Below, in pieces: positions 1 to 7,895 of a DNA stretch of 64,000 bases. The first letter of the stretch is position 1, and each line of letters opens with the position of its first letter. The notes beneath the pieces are model-generated. The model saw only the letters and a program-made list of their open reading frames with translations, searched no databases and was not told where the DNA came from. The DNA comes from Comamonadaceae bacterium (GTDB lineage: Bacteria > Pseudomonadota > Gammaproteobacteria > Burkholderiales > Burkholderiaceae_C): NCBI GenBank assembly GCA_947455145.1, contig CANGME010000003.1, positions 210,814 to 274,813 of the forward strand, given 5' to 3'. Made by a program: the position numbers and the translations under genes.

Positions 1-775
1 CGGGTTTTTTAACCGGCACGGCCAGCGAACGATCCAGTTTGCCATCAGGCGTGAAGCGGTGCACCAGCCCCGCGTCATTCGCGCAAATCCAGTAGCAACC
101 GTCCGCATCGACTGCCGCGCCATCGGGCCGACCGGGCATCGTGTTCATATCAACAAACACCCGTTGATTTGAGGGCGTGCCTGTCGTGGTGTCGTAATCA
201 AAGGCCCAGATCAGTTGCACGGCGGGATGTGAATCTGAGAGGTACATCGTGCGGCCATCCGGGGAAAAACCCAGGCCATTGGGGGTGATGAAGTCTTGCA
301 ATATTTTTTGCAAGCCGCGCACGGTGTCATGCCGGTACAGCGCCCCCGAGCGTGAAGCCAGCCCCATATCGCGCACCATCGTGCCCGCCCAGAAGCGCCC
401 TTGCCTATCGCAGCGGCCATCGTTGAAGCGCATGGCGGGTTGGGCGTGTTCCACGGGAGCCACCAAGCGACTGCTCAAGGTGCTCTGTGAGTGGTTTTGA
501 AGTGATGCATGAGCGTTGGATGCATCAGGCACCTGCAACTCAAACAAGCCCGTCTCCATACCCGCCAACCAAGTGCCAGGCCGTGTGCCCTGCGCAATGC
601 AGGCTAGCATCTCCGAAGCCTGCCATTGGGTCACCTTGGCTGAGTCAACCTGCCAGCGGCAGAGTTGTTGGGCTGGAATGTCCACCCAGTACAGCGCCTG
701 CTCCACTGCGCTCCACACCGGGCTCTCACCCACTGCATTGCGTGCATCTACGACGAGTTCTGCGTTGTTGTTCAT
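1..775 (-). CDS. SMP-30/gluconolactonase family protein (3' end outside window)
   Basis: I translated this gene by hand because it runs off the left edge; about 258 N-terminal residues are present. The family is a six-bladed beta-propeller of Ca/Zn-dependent lactonases. The metal-binding Glu of the GESPVW motif (about residue 17), the TPNGLGFS Asn and the YLSDS Asp are all visible. A late DADGCYWICAND blade is also present, so only the extreme C-terminus should be missing. The start ATG gives MNNNAELVVDA, typical for the family. The adjacent gene on the same strand is a uronate dehydrogenase, whose product is an aldarolactone. I infer that this lactonase could hydrolyse that lactone in oxidative uronate catabolism; the exact substrate cannot be read from the sequence. 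Confidence 0.9.
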   Translation of the reverse strand, partial: MNNNAELVVDARNAVGESPVWSAVEQALYWVDIPAQQLCRWQVDSAKVTQWQASEMLACIAQGTRPGTWLAGMETGLFELQVPDASNAHASLQNHSQSTLSSRLVAPVEHAQPAMRFNDGRCDRQGRFWAGTMVRDMGLASRSGALYRHDTVRGLQKILQDFITPNGLGFSPDGRTMYLSDSHPAVQLIWAFDYDTTTGTPSNQRVFVDMNTMPGRPDGAAVDADGCYWICANDAGLVHRFTPDGKLDRSLAVPVKKP

Positions 776-818
776 TGTTGGTTTTTTCCTGTTGACGGTG
801 ACATTTTGTAATGGATCA

Positions 819-1068
819 ACTCGGCAGCGCACTCAGCTCCGCGGCTGTCCCCCGTGGTGGCCTAGGGCCACCGACTCCTCCTTGATGCCGCTGCGCTGAG
901 CGCGCCACCGAGTCGATCTTGCGAGCATGGTGCGCGTTCTTCCGCTGCCTACCCACCGTGCTCGCTGCCCAGGCGCTTGGGGTGAGTGGCGTAGCGACAT
1001 CAAGGAGGAGCCCGAAGGGCGGGGGACAGTCGCGCAGCTACTCACCCCAAGTGCCTGGGCGTACAAAA
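819..1068. repeat. Structured ~250-bp two-hairpin repeat, copy A
   Basis: This fills most of the gene-free stretch 776-1112. The left hairpin pairs 819-824 and 832-836 with 908-913 and 896-900, and contains an internal stem 856-862/866-872 around a TAG loop. The right hairpin pairs 971-986 with 1041-1056 (one G-T wobble), and contains inner stem 994-998/1029-1033 and a GCCC-GAA-GGGC mini-hairpin. The second copy is at 39573-39820 in the same orientation. Where the copies differ inside these stems, both partners change together. The element ends in a conserved GCGTACAAAA. I do not recognise a named family; it could be a structured RNA, a MITE-like element or a large REP/BIME-type repeat. Confidence 0.85.
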
Positions 1069-1112
1069 CCCCTGCGTTGCATGAATTGAAAAACGCGCAA
1101 CAAACAAACCAA

Positions 1113-1922
1113 CTACCCAGAAAACGGCCCCGCCTTCACAAACCCACCCCCTTGAAACTGCACCGCCGGATCATTCAAATCAGGAGCCTCAGTACGCGCA
1201 TAGACCGCATCACGAAACACATCCGAAGTGTCTTGCGGCACATAGCCCACATGGCGCGCCTGCTCATTGCTCCACCAGGTCACGGCGTTGTTGGACATGC
1301 CAAAAATAATGCTGTGGCCCAGCACCGGCGTGGTGAGGCAGGCGGTGATCAGGCGGTGCAGATCGTCATAGCTGAGCCAGCTGGCCAGCATGCGGCGGTC
1401 GCGGGGTTCTGGGAAGGATGAGCCTATGCGCACGCAGGCGGTCTCGATGCCGTAGCGGTCGAAGTAAAAGCGCGACAGGTCTTCGCCAAAAGCCTTGCTC
1501 ACGCCATAAAACCCGTCGGGCCGTGGTGGCATGTCGGCGGTGAGGGTTTGCGACTGGCGGTAAAAGCCGGTGACGTGGTTAGAGCTGGCAAACACCACGC
1601 GTTTCACACCATGCTGGCGCGCGGCCTCGTAGAGGTTGTACACGCCGATGATGTTGGCTTGCAGGATGGGCTCGAACGGGCCTTCGACCGAATAGCCGCC
1701 CAGGTGAACAATCGCGTCCACGCCTTGCACCATCGCGTTCACGGCAGCGCCATCGGCCAAGTCGGCCAGCATCACCTCTTCACCCGCGCGGGCGGGGCCA
1801 AAGTCGGCTTTGTCTGAGAGGCGCAGCACGTCGCAATTGGGTTTGAGCCGATCACGCAGGGCGGTGCCCAACCCGCCAGCCGCGCCGGTGAGCAATAGTT
1901 TGTGATGGGTTTTGATCGTCAT
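1113..1922 (-). CDS. udh: NAD-dependent uronate dehydrogenase
   Basis: The 269-residue protein is a short-chain (extended) Rossmann oxidoreductase. It has TGAAGGLG at residues 12-19 and the catalytic YGVSK with Tyr139 and Lys143. The stretch around RIGSSFPEPRDRRMLASWLS is characteristic of bacterial uronate dehydrogenases (about 265 residues), which oxidise glucuronate or galacturonate to the aldaric acid lactone with NAD in the cytoplasm. The start ATG is preceded by a GAGA-type ribosome binding site. The gene is on the same strand as the SMP-30 lactonase upstream, separated from it by the structured repeat, so the two are not obviously one transcript. Confidence 0.88.
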   Translation of the reverse strand: MTIKTHHKLLLTGAAGGLGTALRDRLKPNCDVLRLSDKADFGPARAGEEVMLADLADGAAVNAMVQGVDAIVHLGGYSVEGPFEPILQANIIGVYNLYEAARQHGVKRVVFASSNHVTGFYRQSQTLTADMPPRPDGFYGVSKAFGEDLSRFYFDRYGIETACVRIGSSFPEPRDRRMLASWLSYDDLHRLITACLTTPVLGHSIIFGMSNNAVTWWSNEQARHVGYVPQDTSDVFRDAVYARTEAPDLNDPAVQFQGGGFVKAGPFSG

Positions 1923-2029
1923 GGTGGTGTCTCTCTGTTTGTGCGTGGTGAGCCCGATTGAATGGGGTTGTGGGCGAAGTTTACTCAGACCCCGAGTGGC
2001 CCTTTAAGCCGATTCATGGCCGATTCACG

Positions 2030-3424
2030 TCACAGCTCCAGCGGCTTCAATTGCTGCAACAGCGTGGGAACCAGCTCACTCACCGTCGGGTGAATGTGCA
2101 TGGTGCGCGAGATAGCGGTGTAGGGCAGGCCTGCGGCCATCACGTCAAGCAGAGCGTGTATGACTTCATCACCGTTCAGCCCTAGGATGGACGCACCCAG
2201 CAGGCGCTGGCTGTTGGCATCGACCAGAACCTTCATGAAGCCTTGCGTCTCGCCCGCCTCGCGCGCTCGCCCCACCCGCTGCATGGGCATGCGCGCCATC
2301 AGCGCTTTGACGCCGCTGGCACGCACCTCACGCTCGCTCAGGCCCACGCGGCCCAGCGCCGGGTCGATGAAGAGCGCGTAGCAGCCGATGCGGTCACTCA
2401 CGCGGCGCGGATCTCTGTCAAACAGATTGGCCGCGACGATCTCGTAGTCGTTCCACGCGGTGTGGGTGAAAGCCCCCCGGCCATTGCAGTCCCCCAACGC
2501 CCACACGCCCGCTGCGCTGGTGCGCAACTGCTCATCGACCTGGATGTAGCCACGTGCGTCCAGCGCGACACCTGCCGCATCCAGCCCCAGGTCGTCCGTA
2601 TTGGGCTGGCGGCCCACGGCCAGCAGAACATGGCTGCCCGTCACGGCTTGAGCGCCATCACCGCAGAGCGCACCCACCACCACCTGCTCCCCGCTGCGTG
2701 AGAGCGACAGGCATTGCGCCGCAAGCCGGAACTCCACGCCTTCGGCTTCCAAAATGGCGCGGATGCCGTTGGACACGTATTCGTCCTCGCGTGGCAGTAG
2801 TTGGGGCGAGCGCTCCATCACCGTGACCTTCGCGCCAAAGCGCCGCATCATCTGCGCAAACTCCAGCCCGATGTAACTGCCGCCAATGATGATCAGGTGT
2901 TGCGGCACTTCGGCCAACCCCATGATGGAGCTGCTGTCCAGGTAAGGCACATCGCGAATGCCCGCCAGATCGGGCACCACGGGCCGCCCACCCACGTTGA
3001 TGAAAATACGTGGAGCCTGCAAACGGCGCTGGCCCACCTGCACCACATCGGGCCCGACAAAGCGGGCGTGTCCTTGGATCACCTGTGCCTTGTCCAACCC
3101 GCGCATCCACTGCTCCACGCCCTGGCGCGACTTGTGCACAATCTCGTCCTTTCGCGCCTTGACCCGTGCCATGTCCACCCGCAGCTCGCCCACAGAAAAA
3201 CCAAATTCACCACCGCGCCCCGCCATGTGCAATGCGCGTGCGCTGGCCACCATGGTTTTGGTGGGGACGCAGCCCACGTTGACACAAGTGCCGCCGAAGT
3301 GCGCGCGCTCAATCACAGCGGTGCGCAGGCCCTCGCGGTTGCAGCGCTGCGCCAGCGCGGGCCCGGCCTGGCCGGTGCCGATGATGATGGCGTCGAAATG
3401 CTCTGTGTACTGCTGTGTGTCCAT
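2030..3424 (-). CDS. FAD-dependent pyridine nucleotide-disulfide oxidoreductase (mercuric reductase-like)
   Basis: The protein is 464 residues when started at the ATG at 3424, which has a strong AGGAGGTGA site; an in-frame upstream extension to 3580 lacks such a site. It is a class I flavoprotein disulfide reductase. The FAD motif is GTGQAGPALA (16-25), the redox pair CVNVGC is Cys47/Cys52, a second Rossmann motif reads GGSYIGLEFAQ, and the C-terminal HIHPTVSELV carries the His/Glu active-site base. Mercuric reductases usually have an extra C-terminal Cys pair and often an N-terminal HMA domain; neither is seen. No mer regulator is nearby, so a general NAD(P)H-dependent reductase is safer than a mercury resistance assignment. 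Confidence 0.85.
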   Translation of the reverse strand: MDTQQYTEHFDAIIIGTGQAGPALAQRCNREGLRTAVIERAHFGGTCVNVGCVPTKTMVASARALHMAGRGGEFGFSVGELRVDMARVKARKDEIVHKSRQGVEQWMRGLDKAQVIQGHARFVGPDVVQVGQRRLQAPRIFINVGGRPVVPDLAGIRDVPYLDSSSIMGLAEVPQHLIIIGGSYIGLEFAQMMRRFGAKVTVMERSPQLLPREDEYVSNGIRAILEAEGVEFRLAAQCLSLSRSGEQVVVGALCGDGAQAVTGSHVLLAVGRQPNTDDLGLDAAGVALDARGYIQVDEQLRTSAAGVWALGDCNGRGAFTHTAWNDYEIVAANLFDRDPRRVSDRIGCYALFIDPALGRVGLSEREVRASGVKALMARMPMQRVGRAREAGETQGFMKVLVDANSQRLLGASILGLNGDEVIHALLDVMAAGLPYTAISRTMHIHPTVSELVPTLLQQLKPLEL

Positions 3425-3631
3425 ATTCACCTCCTGAAATCTACCGAAACCACGCCGCTTGAACGCCTTGTTCAAGCTCTCTAGGCCTTTGATGCGATGC
3501 AAAGAAAAATGCGACCGTAAGGGTTTGTACCGGACACGACAGCTCTTCCAAGACGACATACTCAGATTAAGGTAGCCCAATTTCCTACTCTTTCATACAC
3601 CAATGGTTGAGTTAACACAAGGAGTCCCTTC

Positions 3632-4603
3632 ATGTTGAAGCAACTTAAACTGCTGATGGCCATTGGCCTGAGTTTGCTGGCTTTGTCATCGCTAGCACAA
3701 GACCGCTGGCCCAGCCGTGCTATCAAAATCATTGTGCCTGTGGCTGCGGGTGGCAATGTGGACATCGTGGCCCGCACATTGGCAAGGGAATTGTCCAAGA
3801 GCCTGGGCCAAGCGGTGTTGGTGGAAAATCGGCCAAGCGCTGCGTCCTTGGTGGGCACCCAGTTGGTGGCCAAGTCTGCGCCTGATGGCTACACCTTGTT
3901 GGCCACGTCGAGCACTTTTTTCTCGGCCCCCTTGATCATGAAAAATGCGGGCTATGACCCCACCCGTGATTTCGAGCCCATTAGCCTGACTTGCAAAGCG
4001 ACCATGATCCTGGTGTCAGGGCAATCGGTGCCTGTCAAAAACCTGGCCGACCTAGTGCAGCAAGCCAAGGCCCAACCCGGCGGTTTCAGTGTGGCCAGCA
4101 GTGGCAACGGGTCCACCGGCCACATTGCCAGCGAAGTGTTTTCCAACCGTGCCGGCATCAAGATGCTGAACATTTTTTACAAAGGCAACGCGCAGGCCCT
4201 CGTCGACGTGATCAGTGGTCAAACGCAATTGATGTTTGACCAGCTCAGCACCTCCATAAGCCATGTGCGTTCTGAAAAACTACGCCCACTGGCGGTCACC
4301 AGCAGCACCCGCTCGACACTTTTCCCGGATGTACCAACGATTGCCGAACTGGGTTTCCCAGGGTATGAAGATGTCACGCTCAATATGCTGCTGGCCCCCG
4401 CCGGAACACCCAAGGACATTGTGCAACGCCTGCATGCTGAGGTGGCCAAAGCTTACGCTCAGCCGAGCTTGGTTGCTCAGTTTTCCGAGCGGGGCATTGA
4501 CTTGGTGGCCAGTGATTCGCCAGAGCAGTTCGGCCAGTTGATCCGCTCTGAAGTGGCGCGCCTCGCCAAACTCTCCAGTGACGCGGGTATCAAAGCCGAA
4601 TGA
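3632..4603 (+). CDS. Bug-family (TctC) periplasmic solute-binding protein
   Basis: The 323-residue protein has a clear N-terminal signal peptide ending near SSLAQ (about residue 22). It then has the Bug family pattern: PSRAIKIIVPVAAGGNVDIVAR, a VENRP strand, and a later PTIAELGFPGYE motif. These proteins bind carboxylates in the periplasm, classically for TctAB-type tripartite transporters, though most betaproteobacterial copies are orphans. No tctA/tctB genes are near. It starts 207 bp from the divergent flavoprotein gene and has a strong AAGGAGT site. It lies just upstream of the aromatic acid operon and could supply a related acid; the ligand is unknown. Confidence 0.9.
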   Translation: MLKQLKLLMAIGLSLLALSSLAQDRWPSRAIKIIVPVAAGGNVDIVARTLARELSKSLGQAVLVENRPSAASLVGTQLVAKSAPDGYTLLATSSTFFSAPLIMKNAGYDPTRDFEPISLTCKATMILVSGQSVPVKNLADLVQQAKAQPGGFSVASSGNGSTGHIASEVFSNRAGIKMLNIFYKGNAQALVDVISGQTQLMFDQLSTSISHVRSEKLRPLAVTSSTRSTLFPDVPTIAELGFPGYEDVTLNMLLAPAGTPKDIVQRLHAEVAKAYAQPSLVAQFSERGIDLVASDSPEQFGQLIRSEVARLAKLSSDAGIKAE

Positions 4604-4681
4604 CAGCGCTGCGCGGCTCGTCCGTGGAGCCACCCAACTCAGGGTAAACACTGACGCGAACCCAGCAACAGGCACTTGAAT

Positions 4682-4700
4682 TGGTTATTTTTTATAACCA
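4682..4700. promoter_or_regulatory. Candidate MarR-type operator before the aromatic acid operon
   Basis: TGGTTAT (4682-4688) and ATAACCA (4694-4700) form a perfect inverted repeat around TTTTT, 26 bp upstream of the crotonase ATG. The last gene of the operon encodes a MarR repressor, and related hydroxycinnamate operons are controlled by MarR proteins that respond to the CoA thioester. That this is the binding site is inference. Confidence 0.5.
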
Positions 4701-4725
4701 TAATGTCAACTTCAAGAAAGCCAGC

Positions 4726-5511
4726 ATGACGCACCAAGATTTACACATTGACATTCGCGGCGAGCAGCAAGAGATTGCCGTCATCCGCCTCACGCGCGCC
4801 AAGAAGCGCAACGCCATCAACGACGCCTTGATCTTGGCCATCCGCGACGCCTTTGACGGCCTGCCTGCCACGGTGCGTGCGGCAGTGATTGACGGCGAGG
4901 GTGAGCACTTTTGCGCGGGTCTGGATTTGTCTGAACTCCAAGAGCGCGACGCGGGCCAGGGTCTACTGCATTCACGCATGTGGCACGCTGCGCTGGAGCG
5001 GGTGCAGTACGGCCCCGTTCCCGTGATTGCAGCGCTGCACGGCGCGGTGGTGGGCGGTGGGCTGGAGTTGGCCAGTGCTTGCCACATTCGCGTGGCGGAC
5101 GAGACCACTTTTTACGCTCTGCCCGAGGGCTCGCGCGGCATTTTTGTCGGTGGTGGTGGCTCGGTGCGCATCCCGCGTTTGATCGGCGCAGCCCGCATGA
5201 CAGACATGATGATGACGGGCCGCGTGATCAGCGCCGCTGAGGGTGAGCGCATTGGCTTGGCCCAATACCTCGTGCCCACGGGCAACGCGTTCGACAAAGC
5301 CTTTGAGCTGGCAACGCGGGTAGCGACCAATGCGCCGTTGACCAACTACGCGCTGATGCATGCCCTGCCCCGCATCGCCGAGCAGCCCGCCGACCAAGGA
5401 TTTTTCACCGAGGCCATGATGGCAGCCATTGCGCAAAGCGCGCCAGAGGCCAAGAAAAGAGTGCGCGACTTTTTGGAAGGTAAGGCGGGCACCAAGGTGC
5501 AGAAATCGTGA
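4726..5511 (+). CDS. Enoyl-CoA hydratase/isomerase (crotonase) family protein, probably acting on hydroxycinnamoyl-CoA
   Basis: The 261-residue crotonase has the oxyanion-hole segments HFCAGLDLSE and GAVVGGGLELA, and a Glu in the LPEGSRG segment where the family's catalytic Glu lies. It starts at ATG 4726. A longer in-frame TTG start at 4681 would overlap the palindromic operator and is unlikely. The gene overlaps the next one, a feruloyl-CoA synthase-like ligase, by four bases (GTGA). In such operons the crotonase hydrates hydroxycinnamoyl-CoA and cleaves it by retro-aldol reaction to an aromatic aldehyde and acetyl-CoA. The substrate is inferred from context; the sequence is not a close match to the classical Pseudomonas hydratase-lyase. 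Confidence 0.85.
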   Translation: MTHQDLHIDIRGEQQEIAVIRLTRAKKRNAINDALILAIRDAFDGLPATVRAAVIDGEGEHFCAGLDLSELQERDAGQGLLHSRMWHAALERVQYGPVPVIAALHGAVVGGGLELASACHIRVADETTFYALPEGSRGIFVGGGGSVRIPRLIGAARMTDMMMTGRVISAAEGERIGLAQYLVPTGNAFDKAFELATRVATNAPLTNYALMHALPRIAEQPADQGFFTEAMMAAIAQSAPEAKKRVRDFLEGKAGTKVQKS

Positions 5512-7409
5512 CCTCGCCTAAGTTCCGTCCGCTCACCTTCGGCGTCACACGCGTCACGCTGCGTGACGGCGCGCCCGGCACGCAGTACATGCAGGCCGAG
5601 CAGCCCCTGGCTGGCTACCCCGAGCGCATCACCGACCGGTTGCAACACTGGGCGCAGACCGCACCGGATCGCAGCTTCATGGCGCGGCGTGAGAAATTGG
5701 CTGATGGCAGCACGGGCGACTGGCGGCATGTCACTTACGCCCAAGCCTGGGCAGGCGCACGCAGCATCGCGCAGGCCTTGATTGATCGCGGCTTGAACGC
5801 TGAGCGCCCCGTGGTCATCCTCTCAGAGAACGACCTGGAGCATGCGGTTCTCGCGCTGGGCTGCTTGGTGGCGGGTGTGCCTTACGTGCCCGCCTCGCCG
5901 CCCTACTCGCTGGTGAGCCAAGACTTTGACAAGCTCAAGCATGTGATGCGCACTGTCACGCCCGGCCTGGTGTTTGCAGCCGATGCGGCACGCTACGGCA
6001 AGGCTATTGCAGCGGCGGTTCCTGCCGATGTAGAGGTGATCTACACCACCCCTCCCGTTCGGACTGAGCCTGTCGAAGTCCTCGCGAGTGCTTCGACAAG
6101 CTCAGCACGAACGGGATTTACGCTCTTCGATCAACTGCTGGCCACCCCAGCCACTCCCGCCGCGGACGCCGCCATGGCCGCCACCGGCCCTGACACCATC
6201 GTCAAATTTCTCTTCACCAGCGGCTCCACCAAGCTGCCCAAGGCTGTCATCAACACCCAACGCCTGTGGTGCGCCAACCAACAACAAATGGCCCAAAGCA
6301 TGCCGGTGTTGACCGAGGCTCCGCCCATCCTGGTGGACTGGCTGCCCTGGAACCACACCTTCGGTGGCAACCACAACGTGGGCATGGTGCTCTACCACGG
6401 CGGCACGCTCTACATTGACGACGGCAAGCCCACCCCCGCCTTGATGCATGAGACCCTGCGCAATCTGCGTGAGATCGCGCCCACGGTGTACTTCAACGTG
6501 CCCACCGGCTTTGAGGCGATTGCCAACGCGATGAAAACGGACGATGCCTTGCGCAAGAACCTACTCTCCCGCGTGCGCATGTTTTTCTACGCCGGTGCAG
6601 GGCTGGCCCAGCCGATTTGGGACAGCTTGTATGAGTCGCAAGAGTGCGAGATTGGCGAGCGCATTGTGATGAACACCGGCTTAGGGATGACCGAGTCCGG
6701 CCCGTTTGCCATCTCAGTCAACAGCCCCTATGTGAACTCGGGTGACCTGGGCGTGCCCACCCCCGGCATGGAGCTCAAGCTGGTGGACATGGACGGCAAA
6801 ACCGAGGTGCGCTACAAAGGCCCCAACGTCACGCCCGGCTACTGGCGCGCGCCGCAAGAAACGACTGAGGCTTTTGACGAAGAAGGTTTCTTCTGCACTG
6901 GCGACGCGGTGAAGTGGATTGACACCAACGACATCCATAAAGGCCTGAAATTTGATGGCCGCATTGCGGAAGACTTCAAGCTCGCCACCGGCACTTTTGT
7001 CAGCGTGGGGCCGATGCGCGCCAAGATCGTCGCCGCAGGCGCGCCCTACATCCAAGACGTGGTGTTGACCGGTATCAACTTGAAGGAAGTCGGCGCCATG
7101 GTCTTCCCCACCCAAGCCGTGCGCACCTTGAGCGGCCTGCCCGCCAGCGCGGCCATGGCCGATGTGCTGAGCAGCGCGCCGGTGCTGGCGCACTTCCAAA
7201 CCTTGGTGAACACGCTGGCCCAGACCGCCACCGGCAGCGCCAACCGCATCGCCCGCCTGTGCCTGCTGGCCGAGCCGCCCACGATTGACCGGGGCGAGAT
7301 CACTGACAAGGGCTCCATCAACCAACGCGCCGTGCTGGCACACCGGGCCGACACGGTGGCGGCGCTGCATAGCGATACCCTGAACGTCATCATCAAACCA
7401 GTCATCTGA
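5508..7409 (+). CDS. Feruloyl-CoA synthase-like acyl-CoA ligase
   Basis: This 633-residue adenylate-forming enzyme would activate a hydroxycinnamate to its CoA thioester with ATP. The phosphate-binding motif is FTSGSTKLPKAV (about 235-246), followed by LPWNHTFGGNHN, GLGMTESGPF and the hinge region FKLATGTFVSVGP. The HTFGGNHN and ATGTFV motifs are typical of the feruloyl-CoA synthase branch. It begins with GTG overlapping the crotonase stop and ends one base before the thioesterase gene. A palindromic repeat is inserted in frame at about residues 184-203 (PPVRTEPVEVLAS...), in a variable region before the P-loop; the frame stays open. Confidence 0.88.
   Translation: MTSPKFRPLTFGVTRVTLRDGAPGTQYMQAEQPLAGYPERITDRLQHWAQTAPDRSFMARREKLADGSTGDWRHVTYAQAWAGARSIAQALIDRGLNAERPVVILSENDLEHAVLALGCLVAGVPYVPASPPYSLVSQDFDKLKHVMRTVTPGLVFAADAARYGKAIAAAVPADVEVIYTTPPVRTEPVEVLASASTSSARTGFTLFDQLLATPATPAADAAMAATGPDTIVKFLFTSGSTKLPKAVINTQRLWCANQQQMAQSMPVLTEAPPILVDWLPWNHTFGGNHNVGMVLYHGGTLYIDDGKPTPALMHETLRNLREIAPTVYFNVPTGFEAIANAMKTDDALRKNLLSRVRMFFYAGAGLAQPIWDSLYESQECEIGERIVMNTGLGMTESGPFAISVNSPYVNSGDLGVPTPGMELKLVDMDGKTEVRYKGPNVTPGYWRAPQETTEAFDEEGFFCTGDAVKWIDTNDIHKGLKFDGRIAEDFKLATGTFVSVGPMRAKIVAAGAPYIQDVVLTGINLKEVGAMVFPTQAVRTLSGLPASAAMADVLSSAPVLAHFQTLVNTLAQTATGSANRIARLCLLAEPPTIDRGEITDKGSINQRAVLAHRADTVAALHSDTLNVIIKPVI
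6057..6115. repeat. Palindromic element copy 1, inside the feruloyl-CoA synthase-like gene
   Basis: The left arm CGTTCGGACTGAGCCTGTCG and the right arm CTTCGACAAGCTCAGCACGA are inverted repeats, and the same arms recur at seven other places in the window. This copy is read through in frame as VRTEPVEV on the left arm and STSSARTG on the right arm. Confidence 0.9.
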
Positions 7410-7410
7410 G

Positions 7411-7830
7411 ATGAATAAAACCGTAATTTTTGAAGTCCAAGTCCAATTCGGCGATTGCGATCCGGCGGGGATTGTCTTCTTCCCCAACTTCTCGAAGTGG
7501 ATGGACGCGTCGTCGCTCAACTTCTTTGTGCAGTGCGGCGTGCTGCCCTGGCGCGAGCTGGTCAAAACCACCGGCATTGTCGGAACGCCGCTGCTGGAGA
7601 TCCACACCAAGTTCATGCGCCCTGCCACCTATGGCGAGACGATTCAAATCCACACCAGCGTGGAGGAATGGCGCGAGAAGGTGTTCATCCACCGCCACAT
7701 CGTCAAGCGCGGTGATGATCTGCTGTGCGAAGGCACCGAGACCCGTGCCTTCGTCATCCGCCCACCGGGCGAGCCCGACCGTATCAAAGCCATCCCAATC
7801 CCCGCAGACATCAAAGCCAAATGCCTTTGA
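7411..7830 (+). CDS. Acyl-CoA thioesterase, 4-hydroxybenzoyl-CoA thioesterase/YbgC type
   Basis: This is a 139-residue hot-dog fold protein with the catalytic Asp17 in GDCDPAGIVFFPNF, the signature of 4-hydroxybenzoyl-CoA thioesterases, and FMRPATYGETI in the central sheet. It is one base downstream of the CoA ligase gene, so translation is probably coupled. It may release CoA from an aromatic acyl-CoA intermediate or a dead-end thioester; the specific substrate cannot be decided from sequence. Confidence 0.88.
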   Translation: MNKTVIFEVQVQFGDCDPAGIVFFPNFSKWMDASSLNFFVQCGVLPWRELVKTTGIVGTPLLEIHTKFMRPATYGETIQIHTSVEEWREKVFIHRHIVKRGDDLLCEGTETRAFVIRPPGEPDRIKAIPIPADIKAKCL

Positions 7831-7895
7831 CGCCTTGACCCATCACCCCTGCCCTTACCCTTACTTCAACCCCAGAAAACCCTAGGAGACTCACC

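Noticed and set aside
927..1421. Open frames inside both copies of the structured repeat, with similar peptides (...ARCPGAWGE..IKEEPEGRG..)
   Set aside because: The similarity follows from the shared repeat DNA. Changes between copies preserve base pairing rather than amino acids, and there is no ribosome binding site; the first frame also runs on into udh antisense.
2030..3424. Mercury resistance (merA) assignment
   Set aside because: The redox Cys pair is present, but the C-terminal Cys pair, HMA domain, merR and merT are not.
4681..4725. N-terminal extension of the crotonase from a TTG codon
   Set aside because: The extension would translate the palindromic operator and lacks a ribosome site; family alignments begin near MTHQDLHIDI.
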